This document shows, piece by piece, positions 52,449 through 61,984 of a stretch of 64,000 nt of DNA. The first letter of the stretch is position 1. Each line of letters begins with the position of its first letter. The translations under genes and the position numbers were made by a program. Source of the stretch: JABSQH01 sp965230015 (GTDB lineage Bacteria > Actinomycetota > Acidimicrobiia > Acidimicrobiales > Ilumatobacteraceae); the NCBI GenBank assembly GCA_965230015.1, contig CBDDKF010000011.1:228047-292046 (forward strand), in the 5' to 3' direction. The notes under the pieces were generated by a model, which was given only the letters and a program-made list of their open reading frames with translations, had not been told where the DNA came from and made no database searches.

Positions 52449-53434
52449 CGTCGCTGCCACCACCACACCCGCTCTCGCCCCCGGCCGCAGCGACTGCGGC
52501 CGCCACGACCAACGCCGGGCCGATCATGTTGTCGGTCGACGAGGTCTCCAAGTTCTATGGCTCGGTCGTCGCCGTCAGCGACGTGAGCTTCGGCGTCGGC
52601 CCAGGTGTCACCGCACTGCTCGGACCCAACGGCGCGGGCAAGTCGACGTTGTTCCGCATGTTGTGCGGGCTCACCCCCACGTCGCGGGGAGCGGTGCGCG
52701 TGCTCGACGCCGACCCGCGCAGCGACCGAAACGTGCGCGGCCGGATCGGTCTGGTGCCCCAGCAGGATGCGCTGTTCGATCACCTCACCGCATCGGACTT
52801 CGTCGAGTTCGCCGCCCGCAGTCATGCGGTGCCGGAACCGAGCCGCGCGGCCGAACGTGCACTCGGTGAAGTCGACCTCCTCGATGTGGGGAGCAAACCG
52901 GTCGGCCAATTCTCCAAAGGCATGCGCCAGCGCGTCAAGGTGGCCACCGCGCTGGTCAACGACCCCGAGGTGCTGATCCTCGACGAGCCGCTGACCGGGC
53001 TCGACCCGGTGCAACGGCGGCGGATGATCGAGCTGTTCCATCGGCTCGGCGACGATGGCCGTTGCGTGCTCGTGTCGAGCCACGTGCTCGACGAGGTCGC
53101 GCGTTTGGGGTCGCGTGTGCTGGTGATCGCGCAGGGACGCCTGGTGGCCACGGGCGACTACCGCGACCTGCGCGAGCTGATGGATGATCGGCCCCACCGT
53201 TTTCGCCTTTCGGTGTCGGTGCCCCGCCGTGTGGCTGCCGAGCTCGTCGAGCGATCCCTGGTGTCGGGCCTCACCCTCGCGGGGTCGACGATCGAGGTCG
53301 AGACGCTCGACGTCGACGCGTTCGGTCGACAACTGATGCCGGTGGTGGTCGCGGCCGGTGCGCGCCTCACCGAGATGCGTCCGCTCGACGACGACCTCGA
53401 ATCGGTGTTCCGCTACCTGGTGGAGGGTCGCTGA
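52445..53434 (+). CDS. ABC transporter ATP-binding protein
   Basis: A 329-residue ATPase. After a Pro/Ala-rich leader, Walker A is GPNGAGKST (about residue 62), the signature is FSKGMRQR, Walker B is VLILDEPLTGLD and the switch His is in SSHVLDE. A C-terminal domain follows. The different signature and tail show it is not a recent copy of the first ATPase. Coupled to the first permease by ATGA. Confidence 0.95.
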   Translation: MTSLPPPHPLSPPAAATAAATTNAGPIMLSVDEVSKFYGSVVAVSDVSFGVGPGVTALLGPNGAGKSTLFRMLCGLTPTSRGAVRVLDADPRSDRNVRGRIGLVPQQDALFDHLTASDFVEFAARSHAVPEPSRAAERALGEVDLLDVGSKPVGQFSKGMRQRVKVATALVNDPEVLILDEPLTGLDPVQRRRMIELFHRLGDDGRCVLVSSHVLDEVARLGSRVLVIAQGRLVATGDYRDLRELMDDRPHRFRLSVSVPRRVAAELVERSLVSGLTLAGSTIEVETLDVDAFGRQLMPVVVAAGARLTEMRPLDDDLESVFRYLVEGR

Positions 53435-53435
53435 C

Positions 53436-54206
53436 ATGGCCATCACCGACAACACCGGCGCCGGCGATCCCCTGGAGTCGGCCCGCCGTGTGCCGCCCGG
53501 CGCCGCGATCGGCCTGTGCTACCGATTGGTGCTGCGCCAGTTGCTCACCCCCGGCCGGCTGATCGTGTTGACGTTGTTGTCGCTCGTGGCCACCGTGTCG
53601 GCGTTCGCTCTGGGCGTGTCGGATGCGTCGCTCGACGACGGCGTCGGTCTGCTCGCCGGCCTCGGCTTCGGCGTGGTGGTGCCGGTGGTGTGTCTGGTGT
53701 TCGGCGGTGCGGCGATCGGCGACCTGCGCGACGACAAGACGCTGGTGTACGTGTGGCTACGACCGATCGATCGTTGGCCGATCGTGGTCGGGGCGGCAGC
53801 CGCAGCGGCGACCTTGGCGGCACCGGTCACGCTGATTCCGCTGTTGCTCGCCGCGGCGGCGACCGGCGTCGGCAACTCGGTAGTGCCGGCGACGCTGCTC
53901 GCCGGTGTGGTCGGCGTAGTCGCCTACATCGCCGTGTTCACGTTGTTCGGCGTGTGGCTCAAGCGGTTCATCGTGTGGGGTCTGGCCTACATCTTGATCA
54001 TGGAGGGTTTCGTCGCCCAGGCCGGGCCGGGCGTGGCCCGGTTCGCCCTTCGCAAGTACACCCGCTCGATCCTGGTCGACATCACCGGCGCCGACCTCGA
54101 CCTCGCCGACTTCTCGTTGGCGGTCGGCGTGATCACGCCGCTCGTGGTCGCGGTGGCCGCGATTGCTGTGGCCGCATGGCGCCTCAGCGCCATGGACATC
54201 GACTGA
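53436..54206 (+). CDS. ABC transporter permease
   Basis: A 256-residue, six-helix ABC-2-type permease with the loop GDLRDDKTLVYVWLRPIDRWPIVVGA after the second helix. It starts one base after the preceding stop. It completes a two-ATPase, two-permease set that could form one heterodimeric exporter or two parallel ones. Confidence 0.88.
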   Translation: MAITDNTGAGDPLESARRVPPGAAIGLCYRLVLRQLLTPGRLIVLTLLSLVATVSAFALGVSDASLDDGVGLLAGLGFGVVVPVVCLVFGGAAIGDLRDDKTLVYVWLRPIDRWPIVVGAAAAAATLAAPVTLIPLLLAAAATGVGNSVVPATLLAGVVGVVAYIAVFTLFGVWLKRFIVWGLAYILIMEGFVAQAGPGVARFALRKYTRSILVDITGADLDLADFSLAVGVITPLVVAVAAIAVAAWRLSAMDID

Positions 54207-54227
54207 TCGAGTCCCGAGCGAGGACCG

Positions 54228-55448
54228 CTACGCCGCTGCGCGCGTGCGACGCAGTACGGGGTCGGCCGCGGCGAGCGTTCGGTCGGCGGCCCACATCACC
54301 TTCCCCGCAGCGCCAGGCGTGCTGTTGTCGATCAGGTTGCCCATCACGGCCAGGGTGATGTTGGCGATGGCGTTCGTACTCACCGAGACGCGCAAACCCG
54401 AGCGCAAGATCCACGGGTGACCGATGAGGAACGAAAAACGCCGGCCGGTGCGCAAGAACGCGTCGAAGCGTTCCCCGACCAGCTCGTCGTAGCGCGCCGG
54501 AGCGCTCGCCGGATCGGCGAGGAAACACTCCACTGCGAGCATCCCCGACTCGAGCCCGTAGTCGATGCCTTCGCCGTTCATCGGATTGACCAGCCCGGCG
54601 GCATCACCGATGGCCACCCAGCCCGGGCCGTGGCGGCGCAGCGTCGACATCGGAAGGCGCCAGGCGCGTGGTCGTTCGAGGTTGGGCCCCAGCTCCCACT
54701 CGTCGACCACCAGCTGCCGGTAGGCTTCGAGGAGCGTGTTCAGGTTCAGCTTCTTGAACCCCTTCATCGTCGACAGCGCGCCGACACCGATGTTCACGGT
54801 GCCATCGCCGGCGGGGAACATCCAGCCGTATCCCGGCACCGGGGTGCCGTGTTCGTCGCGCAACGTCAGGCAGGCCTCGAGGTGCTCGTCGTTGTGGCGC
54901 GGCGTCTCGGCGTAGGTGCGAATGGCCAGGCCGAACGGCTCGTCGGGCACTCGATCGGCACCCAACTGGCGGGCGACCGCACCGGGAGCGCCGGCCGCCA
55001 CCACCGTGAGTTCGGCGCGCACCTCGGCGCCGTCGACGGTGACGCCGATGACCCGCCCGTCGTCGTCGAACAGCGGCAGTGCTTCGGCGTTCCAGCGCAC
55101 GTCGGCGCCGGCTTTCGTCGCTGCGTCGATCAGCGCCGCATCGAGTCGCCGTCGGGGCCACACCGCACCGTGGTTGGGGAACCGGTCGGTTGTCGGCCAA
55201 TCCAGTTCGCGCTCGATCTTGCCGGCGATCATGCGCAGTCCGCGGATCCGGTGCGCGTCGGTCATGTCGATGTCGAGATCGTGCAGGGCGCCGACCGCAC
55301 GTGGCGTCAGGCCGTCGCCACACACTTTGTCGCGCCCGTATCCCGCCTTGTCGAACACCACCACCGAGGCCCCAGCCCGAGCGGCGTTGATTGCGGCTGC
55401 CGCCCCCGCCGGCCCGGCGCCGATGATCGCGATGTCGACGTGTTCCAC
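54228..55448 (-). CDS. Geranylgeranyl reductase family flavoprotein (MenJ-like)
   Basis: A 406-residue FAD enzyme. IIGAGPAGAAAA is the dinucleotide motif, FDKAGYGRDKVCGDGLTPRAVGAL the family signature, GYGWMFPAGDGTVNIGVG lies mid-protein and IGDAAGLVNPMNGEGIDYGLESG is the second FAD motif. Relatives saturate isoprenoid chains; the actinobacterial MenJ (Rv0561c) reduces menaquinone. A respiratory quinone role is likely but not proven, since no other men genes are nearby. Confidence 0.85.
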   Translation of the reverse strand: MEHVDIAIIGAGPAGAAAAINAARAGASVVVFDKAGYGRDKVCGDGLTPRAVGALHDLDIDMTDAHRIRGLRMIAGKIERELDWPTTDRFPNHGAVWPRRRLDAALIDAATKAGADVRWNAEALPLFDDDGRVIGVTVDGAEVRAELTVVAAGAPGAVARQLGADRVPDEPFGLAIRTYAETPRHNDEHLEACLTLRDEHGTPVPGYGWMFPAGDGTVNIGVGALSTMKGFKKLNLNTLLEAYRQLVVDEWELGPNLERPRAWRLPMSTLRRHGPGWVAIGDAAGLVNPMNGEGIDYGLESGMLAVECFLADPASAPARYDELVGERFDAFLRTGRRFSFLIGHPWILRSGLRVSVSTNAIANITLAVMGNLIDNSTPGAAGKVMWAADRTLAAADPVLRRTRAAA

Positions 55449-55548
55449 CCCACCACGGTGCCGGAGAACGGCGCGATTTGCACCGTTGTGCGCCGTGCCA
55501 TCGGTTACGCCGTGTGATCAGGGGTACTGCGTGCGAGACTCACACGCC

Positions 55549-56898
55549 ATGACGCTGGACGCGGTGATCACGCCCGTGGATCCCGTCGGCGACGCGGTCG
55601 TCCGGTTCATCGGCGAACTGATCCCCAACGCCACCGTCGACCTGCGATACGAACCGCTCGATGCGCCACCGGCCCTGCCGGCACCTCCGACCCCATCGAT
55701 CACCTCCGCTGCGGCCGAGGTGGTGCCCGGGTGGCGGACCACGATCAGCGTAGGGCTGCGCGACCGGGGTATCGCCACGATCGAGTCGGTACCCGACGCC
55801 TTGCTCGCGCTCCCGCACGCGGCGTTGCGCGCCGCCACCGGGTTCCGCCACTTGGCGGGCGAGGAGCGACTGACCCCAGCGGTCGAGCGGGCCCTGCGCG
55901 ACACCGTGGTGGTCGAACTGTTGGGTCATCACCAAGGGTGGTTCGATCCCGACTGCGCACCGACGGAGTTGTTGGCCAACACCCTCGAATTCCTGATCGA
56001 GCTCAGCGGTGCGCGCGTCGAGTCACGGCGGCTGACTCACGGTGTGGTCATCACCGATGCGATCGCCGACGAGCCGCGACTGTCGTTGCCATATCCCGCA
56101 GCGTTGCGCGATGCCAAGCGCAGTCCGCTGCTGTTCGACGGCCAGCGTGCCGTGCTCCTCGTCGATCAGCACGGACGCGCCCGCACCGAGCTCCAGGCCC
56201 ACCGGCCCGATCGACTGCATCCCAGCACGGTGCCGATGGGCCCCATCGACCGCGAGTTCGTCGACAGCGGCTCGTTGGTTGGCCAGGTCACGCGGCAGCT
56301 CGGAGGCATCGGCTTCTTCCTGCGCGAAGACCGCAGCATCTGGACGTTCCTCGATGGGCAGCCGCTGGTGATCCGCCGCAGCGAACACTGGAGTGCGTTC
56401 CCGTTGTGGTTGGCGCGCACGTTGGGCTCGTCGATCATCGAGAGCCCGGCGGTCGACCTCGTGGTGCAGGCATCGCTGCTCGTGTCGATTCGTGAGGGCG
56501 GCGCGATCTTCGGCATCGTCGACGACGCCGACGATCTCGGCGAGATCGTCCCGGCCAAGGATCGGTTCGACCTGCGCAACGAGTACGACGTCGACGCGAT
56601 GCGCCCCGAGACCCGCCTTCACCACCTGATCGACGGTGGTGACGTCGACGCGCAGACACTGGCCCGTCTGGGTCAACTCGACGGCGCAACGATCGTCGAC
56701 CGCGAAGGCCGCTTGATCAGCTACGGCGCGATCCTCACCAGCTCCGACAGCCAACACGAAGGGGCGCGCACGGCCGCAGCGAAGTCGCTGTCGCAACGTG
56801 CCCTCGTCGCGCTGAAGGTGTCCGAAGACGGCGACATCACCGTGTTTCGTGGCGGCCACCCGAAGGTCACACTGCTGCCGTCGGGCTCGATCCGCTGA
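55549..56898 (+). CDS. DisA_N-like (diadenylate-cyclase-fold) protein with degenerate catalytic motif
   Basis: A 449-residue protein. The C-terminal third resembles the DAC domain that makes c-di-AMP: LDGATIVDREGRLISYGAIL (DGA at residues 378-380) and HEGARTAAAKSLSQRALVAL (about 403-422). In active enzymes the second motif is RHR followed by AA; here the aligned stretch is GARTAAA, keeping the first Arg but losing the His and second Arg. The N-terminal 350 residues include SLPYPAALRDAKRSP and FFLREDRSIWTFLDG and match nothing I know. It overlaps the convergent GGEEF gene by 32 bases. Confidence 0.65.
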   Translation: MTLDAVITPVDPVGDAVVRFIGELIPNATVDLRYEPLDAPPALPAPPTPSITSAAAEVVPGWRTTISVGLRDRGIATIESVPDALLALPHAALRAATGFRHLAGEERLTPAVERALRDTVVVELLGHHQGWFDPDCAPTELLANTLEFLIELSGARVESRRLTHGVVITDAIADEPRLSLPYPAALRDAKRSPLLFDGQRAVLLVDQHGRARTELQAHRPDRLHPSTVPMGPIDREFVDSGSLVGQVTRQLGGIGFFLREDRSIWTFLDGQPLVIRRSEHWSAFPLWLARTLGSSIIESPAVDLVVQASLLVSIREGGAIFGIVDDADDLGEIVPAKDRFDLRNEYDVDAMRPETRLHHLIDGGDVDAQTLARLGQLDGATIVDREGRLISYGAILTSSDSQHEGARTAAAKSLSQRALVALKVSEDGDITVFRGGHPKVTLLPSGSIR

Positions 56899-57892
56899 CC
56901 ACGGTCCGGTTGCGGCCGTCGAGTTTGGCCCGGAAGAGGGCCTGGTCGGCATCGACGATCGTGGTGCGTGTGGCTGCGGCCTGCTCGGCCGCAACGCCGA
57001 TCGACACGGTGACCGGCTCGGTGGTGCCGCGCGCGGTAGCGGTGGCGACTTCTGCACGGATGCGCTCGGCGATCGAGTGGGCTTCGTCGACGGTGGCGTC
57101 GGGGAGCAACACGCAGAATTCCTCGCCCCCGTAGCGGTACACCACGTCGCCCTCGCGAATCTGCGCGGCGATCAGCGTGGCCACGGTACGGAGTACCGCG
57201 TCGCCGACGGCGTGTCCGTACCGGTCGTTGAACCGCTTGAAATGGTCGACGTCGACCATCAGTGCGGCGACCCCCGCATCGCTGCGGACGAGCTGGTCGA
57301 TGTCGCGATCGAGCCGCCGCCGGTTGGCGAGGTGGGTCAACGGATCGGTCAACGCCTCGCGCATCGCAGTGGTCAGGCGTCGGCGGTGGCGTCGGACGAT
57401 CGACAGTGCGATCACGCCGGCAACGGCCAGTGCGAGTACGCCGACGAGGAAGGCCACCAACGGGGTGCGATCCGGGTCCGGTGTGCTGGCCGCCGCGAGC
57501 TCGCCGCGCAGCTGGCGCAAGTCGGTGAGCGCGGCCGCGTACGCCTCGATCTGTGGGGGGCGCATCGGCGCACCCCCTACGGCAGGCTCGAAGCCCAGCG
57601 TCGCCGTGATCTCCGGCGTCAGTTGCAGATTGCTCGCTTCGAGTACCTCGAGCGTTGCCGCTCCCTCTCGCTGCACGGCAGCGAGCTGGTCACGCGCTGC
57701 CTGAAACCCGGATTCGTCGGCACGGCTGGGGTTGGCTGCCGGCAAGAGATCGAGTTCCTCTTCGAGCAACTCGATGGCTGCATCGACGGTGGCCAGCAGC
57801 GCTGCGTCACTGGTGACCTCATCGACGGCCGCTCCTCCGGCGGAGATCAGCCCACCCGAGATCAGTGCGGCGACGATGAGGCTGAGGACCAT
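56867..57892 (-). CDS. Membrane diguanylate cyclase (GGEEF)
   Basis: A 341-residue protein. It has an N-terminal helix, an extracytoplasmic helical sensor region (about 25-145), a second helix (LVAFLVGVLALAVAGVIALSI) and a GGDEF domain with active-site YGGEEF. The inhibitory RxxD site (REGD) lies exactly five residues before GGEEF, so product inhibition by c-di-GMP is expected. A signal binding outside the membrane would control synthesis. The 3' end overlaps the DisA_N-like gene tail to tail. Confidence 0.92.
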   Translation of the reverse strand: MVLSLIVAALISGGLISAGGAAVDEVTSDAALLATVDAAIELLEEELDLLPAANPSRADESGFQAARDQLAAVQREGAATLEVLEASNLQLTPEITATLGFEPAVGGAPMRPPQIEAYAAALTDLRQLRGELAAASTPDPDRTPLVAFLVGVLALAVAGVIALSIVRRHRRRLTTAMREALTDPLTHLANRRRLDRDIDQLVRSDAGVAALMVDVDHFKRFNDRYGHAVGDAVLRTVATLIAAQIREGDVVYRYGGEEFCVLLPDATVDEAHSIAERIRAEVATATARGTTEPVTVSIGVAAEQAAATRTTIVDADQALFRAKLDGRNRTVVSGSSPTAAV

Positions 57893-57950
57893 ATGTGTTC
57901 CTCATCGGCCCGGCTGGGCGCCGACCTGAGCCTTGCTTCTGCAGCGTTGG

Positions 57951-58919
57951 TCAGAGCTTGGCGAAGAATTCGTCGAGTGCGCCGTTCACGTCGACGGGTG
58001 CTTCCTGCTGTACCCAGTGACCGGCGCCGTCGATGATCGTTGCGCCACGGAAGTCGGCGCAGCCGCCACCGGGGTCGGCGAATGCGTCGGAGCCAGGAAC
58101 CATGCTGCGGACTGCGTCGCGCGCGCCGCCGATGAAGGCGGACGGCTGGGTGATCTGTGCACCGACGACGTCGGCATTGTCATCGGGATCGAGGGCCAGC
58201 GCGCGGTAGCGGTTGAACGCGCCGACCATGCCGACACGGGTGAACGCATCGACATAACGATCGAGGTCGTCGTCGCTCATGAACGACAGCGGTCCGTCGG
58301 GCGCCGGCGGCAAGAGATCGAGCAGCCCAACGTCGCGACCGGCGTCGCTCGAGAGTGGATTCTCGGGGCCGTCGCCGGAGAGGGCGAAGTACACCCGCTT
58401 GAGGGCATCGCGCAGATCGCGCTCGAACGCCGCCTCGACCACGGCGGGTTCTCGGAAGTACAGCATGTAGAAGAACCGGTCGGCGTACAGCTGGTCGAAC
58501 ACGTCGAGCAGCGAGATGGGCAACGGCGGAGTGTGCGGCACGCTCATGCCGGCGACGGCCGCCACACGGTCGGGGTGGCGAATCGCGGTGTGATACACGA
58601 TCGGCGCGCCCCAGTCGTGGCCGATCACGATCGCCGGGCGATCGGCGACCTGCGCGATCACGGCGGCGACGTCGCTCGCCAACTCCTTCAGCGTGTACCG
58701 CCCGATTTCCGGCGGTGCGCTGCTGCGGCCGTAGCCGCGCACGTCGATGGCCACGCACGGCCAGCCGGCAGCCGTGAAGTGCTCCATCTGATGGCGCCAC
58801 GAGTGCGCCAGCTCGGGCCAGCCGTGGACGAACACCAGCGGTGATCGATCGGTGCGGTCGAGGTTGGTGGTGGTTGCGTGGATCGTGATGTCGCCGTTGA
58901 CGACGCTGAGCTCGCTCAC
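57951..58919 (-). CDS. Alpha/beta hydrolase, epoxide-hydrolase-like
   Basis: A 322-residue protein. HGWPELAHSWRHQ is the oxyanion region, GHDWGAPIVYH carries the nucleophile Asp and AGHWVQQE the catalytic His. It is a paralogue type of the hydrolase near 41 kb (same HGWPE and GHDWGA motifs). It starts with GTG 58919, one base after the nitronate monooxygenase stop, so the two form an operon. Confidence 0.87.
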   Translation of the reverse strand: MSELSVVNGDITIHATTTNLDRTDRSPLVFVHGWPELAHSWRHQMEHFTAAGWPCVAIDVRGYGRSSAPPEIGRYTLKELASDVAAVIAQVADRPAIVIGHDWGAPIVYHTAIRHPDRVAAVAGMSVPHTPPLPISLLDVFDQLYADRFFYMLYFREPAVVEAAFERDLRDALKRVYFALSGDGPENPLSSDAGRDVGLLDLLPPAPDGPLSFMSDDDLDRYVDAFTRVGMVGAFNRYRALALDPDDNADVVGAQITQPSAFIGGARDAVRSMVPGSDAFADPGGGCADFRGATIIDGAGHWVQQEAPVDVNGALDEFFAKL

Positions 58920-58920
58920 G

Positions 58921-60066
58921 TCACACCTCCAGTTGTTTGCTCAGTGACTCGACCGATTCGATGAACTCTTCGACCATGTCGATCACGACCTGACCGGCCG
59001 ACCTGGGGCGGTTCATGTTGCCGACGATCTGCCCGACGAAGTAATTGGCCAGCTTCTCCGCACCGGAGCCAGTCGTATGTGCCGCGCGGGAGATGCGTCG
59101 TTGCGCCTCGCTGGTGAGGATCGGCTGCAGCGGCATGCCGAGTGGGTCGGGAGTGTCGTCGCGTTCCCACTCTTCGGTCCAAGCCGACTTGAGCATCCGG
59201 GCGTGTTTGCCGGTCAGGCTGCGCGAACGGATCGTGTCGGCCGACGACGCGGCGAGGAACTTCTCTTTCACCACCGGATGTGTTTCCGCCTCGTCGGTCG
59301 TGAGCCACACCGACCCGCACCACACGCCGTGGGCGCCGAGGGCCATCGCGGCGGCCATCTGCCGGCCGCGCCCGATGCCGCCGGCGCCCAGCACGGGGAT
59401 GTCGACGGCGTCGACGATCTCGGGAATCAACACCATCGAGCCGATCTCGCCCGTGTGGCCACCCGCCTCGGATCCCTGGGCGATGATCAGATCGACCCCG
59501 GCCGCTTGGTGCCGCTCGGCGTGTTGCGGTCGGCCCGCGAGCGCGCCGACCAGTCGGCCCTCCTCTTTCACGCGATCGATCAAGAACTGCGGTGGAGGGC
59601 CGAGCGCGTTGGCGACAAACGCCGTGCGGTGGGCGAGGGCGATCTCCAGCTGTGGGCCGGCGGTGTTGGCGCTGAACGGTGCGTCGCCGTTGTTGCCGGT
59701 GATTGCGGTCCCGGCGCGCGTGTCGTCGTTGGCGGGCAGTGCGGGCACGTCGTAGCGGGCGAGGATGTCGTCGACGAACTCGCGATGGGTGTCGGGGATC
59801 AGCGCGGCGATGTCGTCGAGCGTGTAGCCACCCGACTCCTCGCCTGCGTACTTCGCCGGCACGATCAGGTCGACGCCGTAGGGCGTGTCGCCGATCTCGT
59901 TCTCGATCCAGTCGAGGTCGATCTCCAACTGCTCGGGGGTGTGGGCGACCGCCCCGAGCACGCCGAGTCCTCCCGCCTTGGACACGGCGGCCACGACGTC
60001 GCGGCAATGGCTGAACGCGAAGATCGGGAACTCGATGCCGAGCATCTCGGTAGCGGCGGTTCTCAT
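58921..60066 (-). CDS. Nitronate monooxygenase family flavoenzyme
   Basis: A 381-residue FMN TIM-barrel protein. FPIFAFSHCRDVVAAVSKAGGLGVLG is the N-terminal part, DLIIAQGSEAGGHTGEIGSMVLIP holds the FMN phosphate region and the catalytic His in GGHTG, and PVLGAGGIGRGRQMAAAMALGA follows. It oxidises nitronates or similar substrates with O2. It is probably cotranscribed with the hydrolase one base downstream. A short divergent gap separates it from the 2-hydroxyacid dehydrogenase gene. Confidence 0.9.
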   Translation of the reverse strand: MRTAATEMLGIEFPIFAFSHCRDVVAAVSKAGGLGVLGAVAHTPEQLEIDLDWIENEIGDTPYGVDLIVPAKYAGEESGGYTLDDIAALIPDTHREFVDDILARYDVPALPANDDTRAGTAITGNNGDAPFSANTAGPQLEIALAHRTAFVANALGPPPQFLIDRVKEEGRLVGALAGRPQHAERHQAAGVDLIIAQGSEAGGHTGEIGSMVLIPEIVDAVDIPVLGAGGIGRGRQMAAAMALGAHGVWCGSVWLTTDEAETHPVVKEKFLAASSADTIRSRSLTGKHARMLKSAWTEEWERDDTPDPLGMPLQPILTSEAQRRISRAAHTTGSGAEKLANYFVGQIVGNMNRPRSAGQVVIDMVEEFIESVESLSKQLEV

Positions 60067-60155
60067 GCCGCCAGTGTGCTCGGCTGGCCGGCCACAACAC
60101 GAAGCGCGAGCGTTCGATCCGTCGCCCCTTGGCCGGACGTGCTTCGATCGGGCCG

Positions 60156-61146
60156 ATGCCCGACGATGCTCCCGACGATGTCGCCGCTGATGTAGAGGTG
60201 CTGCTACTCACCGCCGAGGCACATGCGCGCCATCGTCAGCGCCTCGACGCGTATTCCGACCGGGTGCGCGTGGTCGAGATCGCTGCCGGGCAGGTGGTTT
60301 CGACCGACGACATCGCCGCACTCACGATGGCCTTCTTCAGTCACGACGCGTGGCCCGAGCTGACGCCGAACTTCATGGCGGTGTCGTTGGAGGCCTCGAA
60401 CCTGCGGTGGCTGCACACGATGTCGGCCGGTGTCGACCACCCGGTGTTCCAAACGTTCGTCGACCGCGGTGTCCGGGTGACCACCTCGTCGGGAGCCAGC
60501 GCCGAGCCGATCGCCGCGACGGTGCTGATGTACCTCCTTGCGCTCAGCCGTCAACTGCCACGGTTGGCCGCCGCGCAGCAGCGTCACGAGTGGGCCCCCG
60601 AACGGTATGCCGACCTCGCAGGACGCGAGCTGGTGATCGTCGGCTGGGGCCCAATCGGCCAGGCGGTGGCCCGGCTCGGGGTGGCCGTGGGGATGCGCCC
60701 CACGATCGTGCGCCGCTCCGCACGCGGCGACGAGCCGTATCCGGTGCGGCCGATCGCCGAGCTCAACGACGCAGTGCGCGCTGCGGGTGCGCTGGTGCTG
60801 GCGGTTCCGCTCACCGACGCCACCCGCGGCCTGGTGGGCGCAGCGACGTTCGCCGCGCTGCCCACCGATGCGTTGTTCGTCAACGTCGGACGTGGCGAAC
60901 TCGTCGATCAGCCGGCGCTCACGGCTGCGCTGGTGGACGGATCGATCGCCGGCGCGGGACTCGACGTGTTCGATCCCGAGCCGTTGCCGGCCGACGATCC
61001 GTTGTGGGATGCGCCGAACACGATCATCACCCCCGCACAACTCCGGGACCACCGACTCGACGGCGCGGCGCGTCGACGATCTGTTCTTCGACAATCTCGA
61101 CCGCTTCGTGCGCGGTGACGAGCTGCGCAACGAGATGGGCCGGTGA
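60156..61146 (+). CDS. D-isomer-specific 2-hydroxyacid dehydrogenase, interrupted by +1 frameshift
   Basis: About 329 residues if repaired. SNLRWLHTMSAGVDHPVF, then VIVGWGPIGQAVARLGVAVGM (NAD motif), VNVGRGELVDQPALTAAL and GAGLDVFDPEPLPADDPLWD give the fold and the catalytic Arg and Glu. After NTIITP the frame breaks in a run of five C (61030-61034); one base on, it continues HNSGTTDSTARRVDDLFFDNLDRF, restoring the catalytic His. The extra base may be an assembly error. ATG 60156 is chosen. Confidence 0.8.
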
Positions 61147-61162
61147 ACCGCGGCTCTGGTGG

Positions 61163-61978
61163 TTACGCGACCAGGCGTGCGGCGTCGTCGCGCATCCGCA
61201 GCAAGGCGCGTTCGACGCGCCGACGCGCCGCCTGCGCGGTCACGCCGAGCTCGGTGCCGATCTCGCCGTAGGTCGCAGGCACGTCGTCGGTGAGGCCGAA
61301 CCGAGCGGTCACGGCGTAGCGGGTGATCGGATCGAGTTGGTCGACGAGCTGGCGGACTGCCTCGTCGGTCACTGCACGCAGCGCTCCTTCGTCGGGCGAC
61401 TCGCCGTCGGCCGCCAGCAACGAACCGAGCGGCGCATCGCCGACCAGACGGTCGATCGAGTCGGTGCTGCTCAGCCGGTCGATGGTGGCCAACTCGTCGG
61501 TCAACGGTCGACGACCGTCTTCGGGTGTTGCGATCGCCGCAGCGTGCGCAGCGCGCAGCTCGCGGCTGCGCTGGGCCGGAATGCGGATGGTGGTCGAGGT
61601 GGTCTCGAGGCCGCGCTGGATCGCTTGGCGGATCCACCAGGTGGCGTAGGTGGAGAACTTGTAGCCGCGCCGCCAATCGAACCGTTCGACGGCGCGCTCG
61701 AGACCGACGATGCCGTCTTGCACCGCATCCTCACGGTCGACGTGTGAGGGCAGTCGGAAGCCATTGGCCACGCTCTGCACCAGACGCAGATTGCACTCCA
61801 TGAACTCGTGCCGTGCTGCGTTCGCGTCGGCGACGAGGCGACGGTCGCCGGGCTGTCCGCGCCGGTGCTCGAGTCGCTCCTGGGCATCGCGGCCGGCCTC
61901 GATCCGCTGGGCCAACGCTCGCTCTTCGGTGGCCGTGAGCAGGCGGTGGCTCTTCCGGTCGGGGCGCTCCGGGGTCAT
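61163..61978 (-). CDS. Sigma-70 family RNA polymerase sigma factor
   Basis: A 271-residue group 2/3-like sigma factor. Region 2 reads DREDAVQDGIVGLERAVERFDWRRGYKFSTYATWWIRQAIQRGL. Region 3 follows, and a region 4 helix-turn-helix ends TYGEIGTELGVTAQAARRRVERALLRMR. There is no region 1.1, and the region 3-4 linker is long and acidic. It probably directs a stress or alternative regulon. Its own promoter is near-consensus and leaderless. It converges with the dehydrogenase gene and diverges from the MrpA-like gene. Confidence 0.9.
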   Translation of the reverse strand: MTPERPDRKSHRLLTATEERALAQRIEAGRDAQERLEHRRGQPGDRRLVADANAARHEFMECNLRLVQSVANGFRLPSHVDREDAVQDGIVGLERAVERFDWRRGYKFSTYATWWIRQAIQRGLETTSTTIRIPAQRSRELRAAHAAAIATPEDGRRPLTDELATIDRLSSTDSIDRLVGDAPLGSLLAADGESPDEGALRAVTDEAVRQLVDQLDPITRYAVTARFGLTDDVPATYGEIGTELGVTAQAARRRVERALLRMRDDAARLVA

Positions 61979-61984
61979 ATACGC

